DNA from: Patellaria atrata CBS 101060
Taxonomy: Eukaryota; Ascomycota; Dothideomycetes; Patellariales; Patellariaceae
Direction: 5' to 3'
Assembly: GCA_010093705.1 (NCBI GenBank)
Contig: MU006090.1
Span: 128,056-192,055, forward strand
Length of the DNA stretch: 64,000 bases
Below, piece after piece: positions 22,567-33,170 of the stretch. Made by a program: the position numbers and the translations under genes. The notes below the pieces were generated by a model. That model saw only the letters and a program-made list of their open reading frames with translations, searched no databases and had not been told where the DNA came from. Every line of letters begins with the position of its first letter. Within the stretch, counting starts at the first letter, position 1.

Positions 22567-24572
22567 GAGAAAGTCCTGGCCAGTTAAGCGTACGGCGTGG
22601 GCTGTACGAGCGTAGTGGCGTTCACGTCTATTAAGAACAGGTTATGTGTTAATGGTAACAGTCTTGTGTTACTGGATGACCGTTTTGGTTCTACTGGACA
22701 TCGGCCGCCAGTGGTACTGAGTAGCGGTCCCGTTGTACTGGATAACGGCTTTCGTCCTACTGTCGGTGTGGTGGATGAGGGGTCTGTAGCACAGTATAAG
22801 AATACAAGATCCCTTCGTTAAGTCTAGCGCGGTTCAATCTTATTTCAACTAATGCTGGTGAATTTCCTTGGTGTTCGACCCTTGTCTATGCATAGATCTC
22901 TTTCGGGTTTCGACGAAACATTTCCATATCTTCTATCTTACATGCTAGGGATATCTCAGTTCCCTAATTTTAAATGCTATAGGTAAGAGACACAGCGGGA
23001 AGCGGGTCCTTCCGCCATGGCAGCTTACATATAGGGCGGAGAGCAGACAGCGAGGTTCGGGAGAGGGGAGGAAAGCTCTGGAAAGCATGAGGTATTCCGT
23101 ACAGTGGCACGTGAGTGGACTTTAGAAGTGCCCAAGGTTCTTGTCACATTATCTATGGGCAAAGGGGTCCAGGAGCTTGTCAGCAATGGTGGCTGGCGTT
23201 GAGTCGAGTCTGGCCTTTGTTGGTTGATCATGCTTTGGATTTGGGGCTAAGGCCGGTCTATATGTGATTGGAAGTTACGGGTTAGGATATCTGCAATTGC
23301 TTGCTGATTCTGGATGCGGTGATTGACGCAGGGGAGATAGGGAAGTGGAGGTTGCCGATGTCTTTTGGGATTTGGAGATCATTTTCGTTGATTCTTCAGC
23401 TGTTACTGTATGCAGATTCGATCTTTCGAGCTGATTTCATGTTAGAATTCATTATTATTATTGATAAGCCTGATATACTACCGTTCCTATCAATGAATTT
23501 CTGGGTGCTATGATTTAGGTTCCGATCAGAGCTCTTCGTGAGTCGTGACGGGTTAGAGAGATAGGTGATCAAAGAGGAGTGCTACCTTACAGTAAGCTAT
23601 CCTCGATTCGTTGTTTTAGTTCTATAGAACCTAGAGGATGATATTTTGCCGTCATATCTTGTGGAGATTTTAATTATTATTGTCAACATCCCACACTGTT
23701 GGAGACGACACGGATGCGCACGTCAGATTTCAGGAACGAGCCGGTTCGCAGCATGCCGACCAACGAGTATCTGGTTGATGGTAAAAATAATAATGCTGTC
23801 GTACAGGGGAGGAAGAACAAAACCACCTTAGTTCTAAAAGTTGAGGGGGGGAAAGGGTCCCGAGGCAACTTTTCAGAACAGCACATCGGCGAACTCCATG
23901 TCCTCTTCTCTCATCCTCATCAATCCTCATCGCTCACCATCCCTCCCCCCATGATGCACACCATCATCCTTGGTGGCCAAGGGAAGCCGAGCTCCCACAT
24001 CGAAATGCTTAACCTCACATACGGTTTATCTGACTGGCTCTAACGTCTGAGATGCACGCGATCCACCGGACGTCTAGAAGAGTAAAAGAGACGAGCTCAC
24101 GGAGCCAAGTGGTGAAAGCGAACGCCTCCAAAGACTATCAGCTATATTCGCTAACCTACAAACGGGAAATAGCCCACACTTGCTTATCTACTTGGCCATC
24201 GAGGCATGGATGGGGGCCAACAAAGGCGGGAAAAGGTCAAAGTTCATAGATACCGGACCCGGGCGAAAGCTGTGGTGACTGGTGAACCCGTAAGATCTGC
24301 AGGACATTCACTTACAGTATTGCAAAATCAATCACAAGACATGACTTGTCATTGGTGAACTGCGACACAGAATCACAGATAGCTAAATGTGGGGCTTGGA
24401 CCTTAAGTCACTTTCGATTTTCTATATATCTACACTGAAGCTCATCCGTTTGCTTCAACTAACCTTTTTCCGTCGTCTTGCTTCTCTACCCCGTCGTAAA
24501 CGTTGGGGATAGATTTTTCTTTCCACTTCAGAGACTCGCAGTCGCGCATGCTCACATCAACACGCTGCCATC
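22567..24572. other. 2-kb intergenic region, no gene seen
   Basis: Open frames here are short and carry no recognisable domain. An imperfect direct repeat, TACTGGATGACCGTTTTGG at about 22.67 kb and TACTGGATAACGGCTTTCG at about 22.74 kb, lies close behind the secreted protein gene. The last 150 bp, pyrimidine-rich with CTATATATC near 24.42 kb, are the likely azgA promoter. Confidence 0.45.
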
Positions 24573-26529
24573 ATGACTTGGGTTCATAATACCAACCTGA
24601 GGATTGCTCAGAGCCCTGTTGGGCGATACTTCAGGCTTGAGAATTCGGGTCACGTAAGTCGGACGCGTTTCTCAACATCATCAAAAACAAAATCTTCCAG
24701 AAATGTTTAGAGACTAACGATGCATCGTTACAGCCCAAAGAACGTAAAGGCACGTTTTTCTTTACCGAGTTACGCGCCGGTCTTGCCACTTTCTTCGCCA
24801 TGGCCTATATCATCTCCGTCAATGCTACCATCGTCTCTCAATCCGGAGGAACGTGCGTCTGTCCGGAGGACAGCATGGCCGACCTGTGCGACTCCAATGA
24901 GGAGTACATGATATGTGTTCAAGAAGTCAATCGTGACTTAGTTACTGCTACTGCTGCTATCGCTGCTCTTACCTCTTTCTGCATGGGTCTCTTCGCCAAT
25001 ATGTAAGCATTCCCCCCCCCCCCCCTTCTTCCCCCTCCAAAAGCACGTGTCACGTAACACGACTGACGAAATTGTCAGGCCAATTGCGCTAGCTCCTGGT
25101 ATGGGTCTGAATGCTTACTTTACTTATACTGTCGTCGGTTATCACGGTTCCGGACTTGTTCCGTACGGCGTTGCTCTTACAGCCGTTTTCGTTGAAGGTT
25201 GGGTCTTCGTCGGTCTTACCATTCTCGGTATGCGCCAATGGCTTGCTCGCGCCATCCCCTCGTCTATCAAGCTCGCTGTCGGTGTCGGTATCGGTCTCTA
25301 TCTTACTATCATCGGTCTCACCTACTCTGCTGGTATCGGTGCCATCACCGGCGCGGTCGCCACCCCCGTTGAACTGGCAGGCTGCGCTCCTCAATTCCGT
25401 GATGAAGCCGGTCTCTGTCCCTCTGCCGAAAAGATGCGAAACCCTACCCTGTGGATCGGCCTATTCTGTGGTGGTATCCTCACCGTTCTGCTCATGATGT
25501 ACCGTATCAAAGGCGCCATTATCGCCGGTATCTTGCTTGTCTCCATCATCTCCTGGCCCCGCTCAACTCCTGTTACCTACTTCCCGTACACGCCCCTTGG
25601 TGATAGCATGTTCGACTTTTTCAAGAAGGTTGTCACCTTCCACCCGATTGAGCGCACGCTCAACGTGTTACAATGGGATATTTCCAGTCATGGGGGCCAG
25701 TTCGGCCTCGCTTTCATCACCTTCCTGTATGTCGATATTCTCGACTGCACCGGTACACTCTATGCCATGGCTCGCTTCAGTGGTGCTATCGATGAGCGCA
25801 CTCAGGATTTCGAGGGTTCCGCCATAGCTTACATGGTCGACGCCATTGGTATCTCTATCGGTGCACTCTTCGGCTCTCCCCCTGTCACTGCTTACATCGA
25901 ATCCGGTGCTGGTATCTCTGAAGGTGGCGCTACAGGTCTCACTGCCATGTTCACAGGCCTCGCCTTCTTTATCTCAGTGTTCTTCGCGCCGATTTTTGCT
26001 TCGATTCCCCCTTGGGCCACTGGCTGTACGCTTGTTATTGTCGGATCCATGATGGCGCAATCGGCAAAGGATATCAACTGGACCTATTACGGTGATGCGA
26101 TTCCTGCATTCATCACCATCGCCGTTATGCCATTTACGTACTGTAAGTCCAAACCCCTTCTTCCGCCAACTTATATGCATATCCAACTAATCGACAATAA
26201 CAGCAATCGCCTATGGTCTTATCGCCGGCATCATGACCTACATCATCCTCAACACCGTCGTCTGGATCATTGAGAAGTCGTCCCGCGGCCGCATCGTTCC
26301 CTTCAACAAGGAGCACAAGGACCCCTGGACCTACAAGATTCCCGGTGGCTTCTTCCCACCCTGGCTCACGCGCGTAGCTAAGGGCAAAAAGGACTTCTGG
26401 AAGCCGTACGACGAGGAGGAGGGTGCCCATGCCAATATCACTGGCCGAGAGAGCAGTCAGGGCAGCGCGGAGAATGAGAATGTTGAGTTGCCTGTTGGTA
26501 AACAAGACATGGAGAAGAGGTTCTCATGA
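24573..26529 (+). CDS. azgA: AzgA-type purine permease
   Basis: Exons 24573..24653, 24734..25002, 25079..26142 and 26204..26529 give 579 residues with about 12-14 hydrophobic segments. Family landmarks are FTELRAGLATFFAMAYIISVN in the first segment, ALAPGMGLNAYFTY, FLYVDILDCTGTLYAMA, GSPPVTAYIESGAGISEGG (a core transport motif) and the conserved C-terminal IPAFITIAVMPFTYSIAYG. AzgA of Aspergillus nidulans is a plasma-membrane proton symporter for adenine, guanine and hypoxanthine; the same role is inferred. The extracellular loop with four cysteines after segment 1 (CVCPEDSMADLC, YMICV) is typical of fungal members. Intron 2 starts next to a run of 14 C. The C-terminal tail is charged and cytosolic. 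Confidence 0.95.
25012..25025 (+). repeat. C14 homopolymer in azgA intron 2
   Basis: Fourteen consecutive C nucleotides start 9 bases after the GTAAGC donor of azgA intron 2, followed by TTCTTCCCCC. It forms an unusually long pyrimidine tract near the donor rather than near the acceptor. Confidence 0.9.
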
Positions 26530-27400
26530 GGAGTGGTATATCTCCAGTGAAGCCCGATTGTTTGAAAGGGGGCCTATCATATTACGGTGTTCAGGGCTGT
26601 TTGAAATCCTATTTGGATGAGGCGGACGTGTCTACATCTTCGATCTGAATTGATGGCCGGAGAGTGATGACAAAAACCGGTGTTGGTTCATCTAGCTTGA
26701 TTATTATGCTGTCACACGAGCTGTCAGCGCAGGGGGATCGTGATACCCCTCGTTTTAGGTACTAATGCAAAATGGAAATCTGTTATTGTACTTTTTTTTG
26801 ACTACTTTTCGTTCTCCGTGAGTCTTTTCCCATTTCGAAACTTCGTTCCATTTGAGTTGAGGTATCTAACCGTCAGCTGGGACACTGCTTGTGCGACGCT
26901 ATATGCAACGTTATTTTTGAGGCATTTTCCAGGTGTTTGGGGAGGGGTGTAAGCTTATTTCGACGTCCCTTCTGGAAGTACTTGAAGGATGATTGGTTAT
27001 CTTGACTTCACGTATCTTACGTACTATCACCGAACGGTGTCAAATTAGAAAGTCGCAGACCCGAAATAGACAATCACATATGAAGACCCCGATCTGAGAC
27101 ATGAGCCTTGGGTTCGAGTACGATCTCAGTTCGAAAGCGAAACCGTGAAATAGGATATCTCAAGTCTCATTCATATACAGGGCTAAAGGGAACGTTTAGC
27201 ACGGATCGGGCTTGATATTTACAATCTACTATACCTGCACAAGCATATCTGACTCTTATAGTTCTACATCAATGTGTCTAAATATGCAGAACGTCTTGCT
27301 CATCCCTGACCAAATGTCTTATCCCGCTACCCATATGCCTTGAAAACATGCCTCATCATCCAGCAAGTCATCGAAAGCTCTGGTCCAAAGTATACGGCAC
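26530..27400. other. Convergent 3' flanks of azgA and GH76 genes
   Basis: No gene is seen. Frames at 26.7-26.95 kb are short and lack domains. The region lies between two facing stop codons. Confidence 0.4.
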
Positions 27401-28968
27401 CTACCCTAACCACAGTCCCCACAACCCCCACAACCCCCACAAACCCACCAACCCCAACACGCCCTCCTCCTCACCCAGCGCGAACCTCCCCATAGCCGCG
27501 TTAGTCGGCCCGGACGCCTCCCCCGTCGCCGTCCTATGCGGCACGCCTAACGTCGTCGTCGGCACCACATCCGTCGCGATAACGACGTTCGGCAGCGTGA
27601 TCGGCACAGGGCCGGCGCGTCGGAGCAGCAGCAAAGCCTGCGTGACCTCCAGCGCGGCGAGCTGCTGTCCCAGGCCCGTGACGCCGTCGTAAGAGCGCGT
27701 ATACCAGCGGGAACCGCACGCCGAGGACGCGACGGTGGAATTCGCCGTGGCGGGATCGTTGGCCGCGGGCGGGAGAGGCCCACTACAGGCCGCGGCGGCG
27801 CCGAGCGCGGAGGTCGTGAGGAGAGTCATGATGGCGGGGGCGGTGTAGGGCGCCAGCACGGCGGATTTGGCCATCCAGCGCGCCAGGAAGGCCTTGAAGG
27901 CCAGCTGGTCGGTATTGCACTCGCCGCGGGTCTCGCACGCCTGCTCGAACAGGACGTCCGTGGCGTTCTCCTCGGGGGTGAAGAAGACGCCCGTCGCGGT
28001 GAGGAGGCCCGAGAGGCGCGTCTGCCAGACGCTCGAGCCGTTGGTGTAGTTGTACAGGTTCGCGGCGCCGTAGAGGAAGGCGCCGGCGTTGTAGGACCAC
28101 TGGAGGTGGTTGAGCTCCGTGCAGTTGAGGAGGTCGTCGCTGCCGTCGAAGATCTCGCCACCTCGTCCGATGAGCCCAATGCGCTCGCACCAACCCCACA
28201 CCCGCTCCGCCCATTCGACGTAGGTTGCGTTGCCCGTATACCGCGCCAGCCGAGCCGAGATCTGGAACAGGCCACCGTTGGCGATGGCGCTCTTGTAGTG
28301 GTATCCCGCGTTGGCCTCGAAGATCTGCCATTTCAGCCCGCCGGCACAGGACGATAGGTCCCAGCGCGTTATCATGCCGTCGAAGACATTGCGCACGATA
28401 TCAAGATATGAGGGATATGTTGATCCAACATCAGGTGGCGAAGCCGGGAAGGAGTACTCGGCTGCGGTCATAGCAGCGAGAGCCCAGAAGGCTTGGTCGT
28501 CGTTGCCCAACTCGGCGTTCCGTGCTGGAGGCATGTAATTGTTCTCCGGGCCGAGTTGAGCGATCAGGGCTTGAATCGTGGTGTTGATGTAGCTCGGGTC
28601 GCCTGTGTAGGCCCAGTAGTCCACGAGAGCGCCCCATGTCGCACCGGCTTCCCACCAGTAATACCTGTCACTAGAATCAGTCCGCTGCTCTAGCAGTCAG
28701 GTGTCTGGGAGGATTACGGTTGTGGGAACATGCCGATGAGCTCGACAGGAGTTCCAGTTAGGTTTCCCGTGTAGTATGTAAGAACTCCGTACGCATAGGT
28801 AGCGGATGCATCTCGTATAGATACTATGAGGTAAGTTAGCAAAGTAATATGAGGTCTGAGCAAAAAGATGAACTGCATACCATCACTATTGACATCGAGC
28901 TCCACGGCTCTCGTCAACGCTACAATGCACGTCGTAGATATAAGAACCAGATGCTTCAAACCCCACAT
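27401..28968 (-). CDS. GH76 mannan endo-1,6-alpha-mannosidase (Dfg5/Dcw1 type), GPI tail
   Basis: Exons 28881..28968, 28718..28823 and 27401..28664 give 485 residues. A signal peptide (GLKHLVLISTTCIVALTRA) leads into the catalytic domain. PYYWWEAGATWGALVDYW and the catalytic Asp pair in LGNDDQAFWALAAMTAAEY define GH76. NGGLFQISARLARYTGN and NHLQWSYNAGAFLYGA are family motifs. Fungal members sit on the plasma membrane and cell wall and are thought to link GPI proteins to wall glucan. The C-terminus ends in a hydrophobic GPI-signal-like tail made of GLW triplets coded by a C-rich minisatellite. Exon 3 is much more GC-rich than its surroundings, which creates long open frames in other frames; these are shadows. 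Confidence 0.92.
27413..27455. repeat. C-rich minisatellite coding the GLW tail
   Basis: Near-perfect 9-10 bp units of CCCACAACC lie at the very 3' end of the GH76 coding sequence. On the gene strand they encode consecutive Gly-Leu-Trp triplets in the hydrophobic GPI-attachment tail. Confidence 0.8.
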
Positions 28969-29572
28969 CTTCAAGACTCAAAACAGAACAGAAAAGAACG
29001 GACAGAAGATGAGGAAGCAAATAGCAAATAGCAAAATGAGAGGACAGTTGACTTGTGTACATATTGACAGTAAGGAAGGGACGGACATAAGATACTTATC
29101 TCGCAAGCCTACAAGAAGTCACGACCGCGGATCTACAGAGCTGTGAGTGGCGATGATGAATAGGCCAAGGGTAGTCAAGGGAAGTCGAGGGGAGAAAAAT
29201 GCTTGCCGCTCCTTGTCGAACGGTTCACGGCAAACATGTTCTTACTCTTCCATCTCATTGGTCCGTTTATTGGCTAAAGTATGACCTACTATAAGCACGT
29301 AGAGAAGATATATCCTATAATGATAACTATCATTTGTGTGGTATCTAAGTAATTTTTAATTTTGACATCGTCATACGACGCTACTCATTTTTTATCTGTA
29401 GAGTACAATACAATACCCCATGCAAAATAAAGCATAACCATTGTCGTACAAAAGAAAAGAGAGAAAGCAATTTCACCCTCACTAAGAGGAGAAATACGCT
29501 GGAACTCCAAGATGCTCCTGACATGCAAATGATCCTAGAACTAAGACAACGAGCCACCATAACCTCTCAACC
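28969..29572. other. Intergenic region between GH76 and yme1 genes
   Basis: No gene is seen. It holds the promoter of the GH76 gene (leftward) and the 3' flank of yme1. Small frames at 28.85-29.15 kb overlap the GH76 first exon on the other strand and have no domain. Confidence 0.4.
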
Positions 29573-32242
29573 CTAACTCACAGGATAGGGTTTGGGAGGT
29601 TGTCCCCCTGGTACCGGTCCTGGTTCTCCAATCCCCCCTGGGGGCGTTGGAGCACCAGGTATCTCGCCCGCTGTAGGAAGCATAATCTCGGGCAATTTGA
29701 TCGGGCTGTTACCTGCTTTGATCTTGTCGCCTAGTTTTTCTCCCCTGATCACCTTCTCCATCTCCTCCTTATTCAAAGTCTCGTACTCCACAAGACCTTC
29801 TGCTAGGAGATCTAACTCTTTGCGGTATTTTGTCAAGATACCCCTAGCTCGTTCTCTGGATTCTTCAACCAGTCTCCTGACTTCCGAGTCAATACGCTCC
29901 TTTGTTGCCGATGAGAGCTTGTTGTAATTGGTATTGAGATCGATGTTGCCCAGCAATTCGCTCATACCGCACTGCGTAACCATCGTATAAGCTATCCTCG
30001 TCGCTGACTGGATGTCAGAACTGGCTCCGGATGTCACTTGATCTGGCCCGTAAACCAGCTCTTCCGCGACCTTTCCACCCATACACACATCGATATCAGC
30101 AAGATACTCGCTATATGTTCTGCTGACTTTATCGATTTCTGGGAGACGGAAAGTGATACCAAGTGCGTGGCCACGGGGCATGATTGTTGCCTTGTACAGA
30201 GGATCCGAATACTTGGAAAACATAGCGACAAGGGCATGTCCACCTTCGTGGTAAGCGGTCGCAACCTTATCCTTCTGCTGAATAATGGCGCTACGACGTT
30301 CAGCACCCATCAAGACCTTGTCTTTGGCCCATTCAAAATGTTGCATATGTACCTTTGCAGCTTTGCTCTTACTGGCATACACAGCAGCCTGGTTACAGAT
30401 GTTTTCGAGTTCCGCACCGGAGAAACCCGGTGTACCCCGAGCAATGACTGATGCATCGACATCGGTGCCAATTTGGATATTTCGCATGTGATGTTTGAGG
30501 ATAGCAATTCTGCCCCTGACGTCAGGTAAACCAACGACAACATTGCGATCAAATCGTCCTGGTCGAGTCAAAGCCTTATCGAGTAATTCGGGGAAGTTGG
30601 TAGCCGCAATAAAGATCACGCCAGAATTTTGGTCGAAGCCATCGAGATCCGTTAAAAGTTGGTTCAAAGTTTGCTTCACATAAGCCGAGTCTCGTTCATT
30701 ACGTTTGCCACCTATCGCATCGAGCTCATCAATGAACACAATAGATGGTGCTTTAGCCCTAGCAGCCGAGAAGAGTTCTCGGACACGTTTTGCACCAACA
30801 CCCACATAGACCTCATCGAACTCGGATCCGGACATGTAAAAGAATGGTACGCCAGCCTCGCCAGCGACAGCACGGGCAAGGAGAGTCTTTCCCGTACCAG
30901 GAGGGCCGACGAGAAGGACACCCTTGGGCAATTTACCACCAAGCGTGGAGAAGGATTCGGGAGCTTTCAAGAAATCGACCAGTTCTTGTAGCTCCTCCTT
31001 CGCCTCATCGCAACCGTGCACATCGGAGAAGCGTGTAGTTTGTAGTTCAGGTTTAGCCTCAGTTGCCTGCGCACCACCCACCTTCTTTAACATACCTCCA
31101 GCTTCAACCAGGAGTGTGAGTAAGGCGTAGGAAAGCCAGCCGACAAAGGCCAAGTAAGCGAGGAATTTGACCCATCTGAATACCGTACTGCCAGTAGATT
31201 CTTCGACAACGACGTACAGGGGGCTTTGCCTGTCGCCGCTTCCCCCTTTCGCTATAGCTCCAGTCGAACCATTGGTACGTGCGGCAACTGCTTGCGCAAC
31301 AGACTGTAACTGGTGCGCGTTGAGATTTCCCGTCTGTCCGATGATGTTCTGCCCACTTTCGTCAGATTGTCCCATCATTTTCAAGGCCTTCTCGTAAATA
31401 TCATCAACCGAAGCATTCCGCGCAAACTGACCGGTCTGATACCGTTGAACGACTATTTGAGGCAGGTTGTTTGCGAGCAGGGATGAGTAGAATGCATACT
31501 GAGAATACGCGCTTTTAGGGTTATTATTCGCTGCTTGTTCCCTGTAAGCAAGTTGGTTATTTGATGAAGAGCTTAAACCGAAGAGAGTTCGACGCTGGAT
31601 CAATCCGGGAGAATAAGGTCGAGCGATGGGACGTAGTCCGAGGGTTTCTAGACGATTCATGGTCGAGTAATATTTTGACGAGGGTAACCGGTTCATGTAA
31701 GGATTGCATGTTTTCATTCGAGATACTGCGCGATTCAGCAAATTGATCGGAGTTATAAGCTATATAGAAGCTTTACCTGAAGACAATATGCTGGAAATAG
31801 TGTGCTGTGTCCCTGTCAAAGCAGAGACAGGTGGGCTAAATCGTAGTGTAGACGGGGGAACACATGTGAAGCATTCGGGTGAGGGTGTCGATGGAGAGGC
31901 AGCCTGATGTTGTATTAGCTTCCTGTTGTATTATTACTATCATCTCAACAGATACCAACCTACCCTTGCTTCAGGTGCCTTCTCATTCTGCGCCCTTGGT
32001 TCCTGATTTGCAGACCTCTGTCTCGTTTCGGCGGAATGTCTGATGCTGGGTGGCGTGCGACGAGTAGCTCCTAACCAAGGCAGGGAGACAACGTTGGAAA
32101 GAGCGGGCCATGATTCAACAGCAGCAAAAGCGACATTCTATTATATGCAAGTCAGTAAATATGCTACTGTTGTAAGAATATGGATTGGAGTTGCAGTCGC
32201 GAAGACAACATGAGGTAGACTTGCTGGGATCTGGAGAGCCAT
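29573..32242 (-). CDS. yme1: Mitochondrial i-AAA protease Yme1
   Basis: The last exon (29573..31725) carries the whole enzyme: a membrane segment ([18 protein letters not shown]), Walker A GPPGTGKT, Walker [12 protein letters not shown], the arginine region [10 protein letters not shown], the zinc protease motif HEGGH, and a Pro/Gly-rich tail. Upstream in-frame exons at 31777..31903, 31964..32137 and a short 32210..32242 add a Ser/Ala/Arg-rich leader that fits a mitochondrial targeting sequence, for 828 residues in total. The first exon is least sure because its donor is a non-standard GTTGTC. The large ORF alone has no ATG at its 5' end (first ATG 31717). Yme1 forms hexamers in the inner membrane facing the intermembrane space and degrades unassembled proteins. 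Confidence 0.9.
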
Positions 32243-32620
32243 GGATATTCCAACAGCGGCCGGATAGCCGCGGGTAGGGAGGACTATGCCAGAAAACAAG
32301 AGAAAGAAAGTATTGTTTAAGAGTAAAGAAAAGAGAAGTAGCCAGGCAGCATGTTAACATGCGAAGGTGGTGGATATTATTGATGGGGACGATGTTGTTG
32401 AATATCATAAACTCTCTGGGCTGAGCGGCGAAGGCCAGATCTGGAAAGCCTCGCCAAGAGGACCCTTGTGCCTTTCTTTAACCTTCCATCTGTGGATAAA
32501 ATATTCTCCTACACGGACGAAAAGTATAAGGTCGGGTAACGTTATGTGAAGTTTGGAATATAATCAGCATAATACTTTGCTACGTGCGTGTACTTAACTA
32601 TATTCTGGAACACAAAGTGT

Positions 32621-32672
32621 TGTACGTACAGTACAGTCGGGTACGAGCAGTATAGCAGAGTACAGTACAGTA
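32621..32672. repeat. GTACA/TGTAC pentamer cluster
   Basis: Two pairs of GTACA units (32626-32635 and 32660-32669) in a short stretch also containing TGTACGTACA. This is the reverse complement of the TGTAC runs at 15.02 and 48.81 kb. Confidence 0.7.
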
Positions 32673-32907
32673 TTTGTCACCCCTCCCCCCTGAACACGTT
32701 CCTTCTATTTGCAGGTTATAAACAAACAAACCGTGACTTCTTTCTATATCCCAGAGAGCCGTTACATAGTGGTGGGAAGCCCCCACCGCACCGATCAGGC
32801 CAAAACCCTCAACCGGTCCAGAGGTCGAACCTGAGAGGGGGGATAATGTCCTCAAGCAGAAGTACCACGCCGCTCGTCCAATAAATAGTAGCGGGTAGGA
32901 ACTATTT

Positions 32908-32950
32908 TGCCTTTTTTTGCCTTTTTTTGCCTTTTTTTGCCTTTTTTTTT
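32908..32950 (+). repeat. T-rich 10-bp tandem repeat
   Basis: Three perfect CTTTTTTTGC decamers, preceded by a partial unit and followed by a degenerate fourth that runs into a T-rich tract. It lies about 220 bp downstream of the Etp1 stop codon. Confidence 0.9.
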
Positions 32951-33170
32951 TCTTTGTTTTTCTTTTTTTTCCTCAAGTTTTAAGGGACTTTTTAGAAAGC
33001 GTGTCAATATAGTAAGGAGGGTGTGTCAAAATAACAGCTCACTTGATCTAATATTCATCGTAATATCATGGTACCGTATCCCAAATAAACCCCATAATGC
33101 CTGTAAACCTCGACACCCCAGGGTATACCCACCATGCACCCAAGCCTTGAACTCCAGAAAATGACCCTTC

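Larger units (their letters stand above)
32243..33170. other. Intergenic region with simple repeats
   Basis: No gene is seen between yme1 (leftward) and the Etp1 gene (which also points left). It contains GTACA pentamer pairs near 32.63-32.67 kb and a T-rich decamer tandem repeat near 32.91-32.95 kb. Confidence 0.5.

Noticed and set aside
27534-28331. Several long open frames overlapping the GH76 gene in other frames
   Set aside because: They arise from the high GC of the GH76 exon and are full of Arg, Pro and Ala with no family match.
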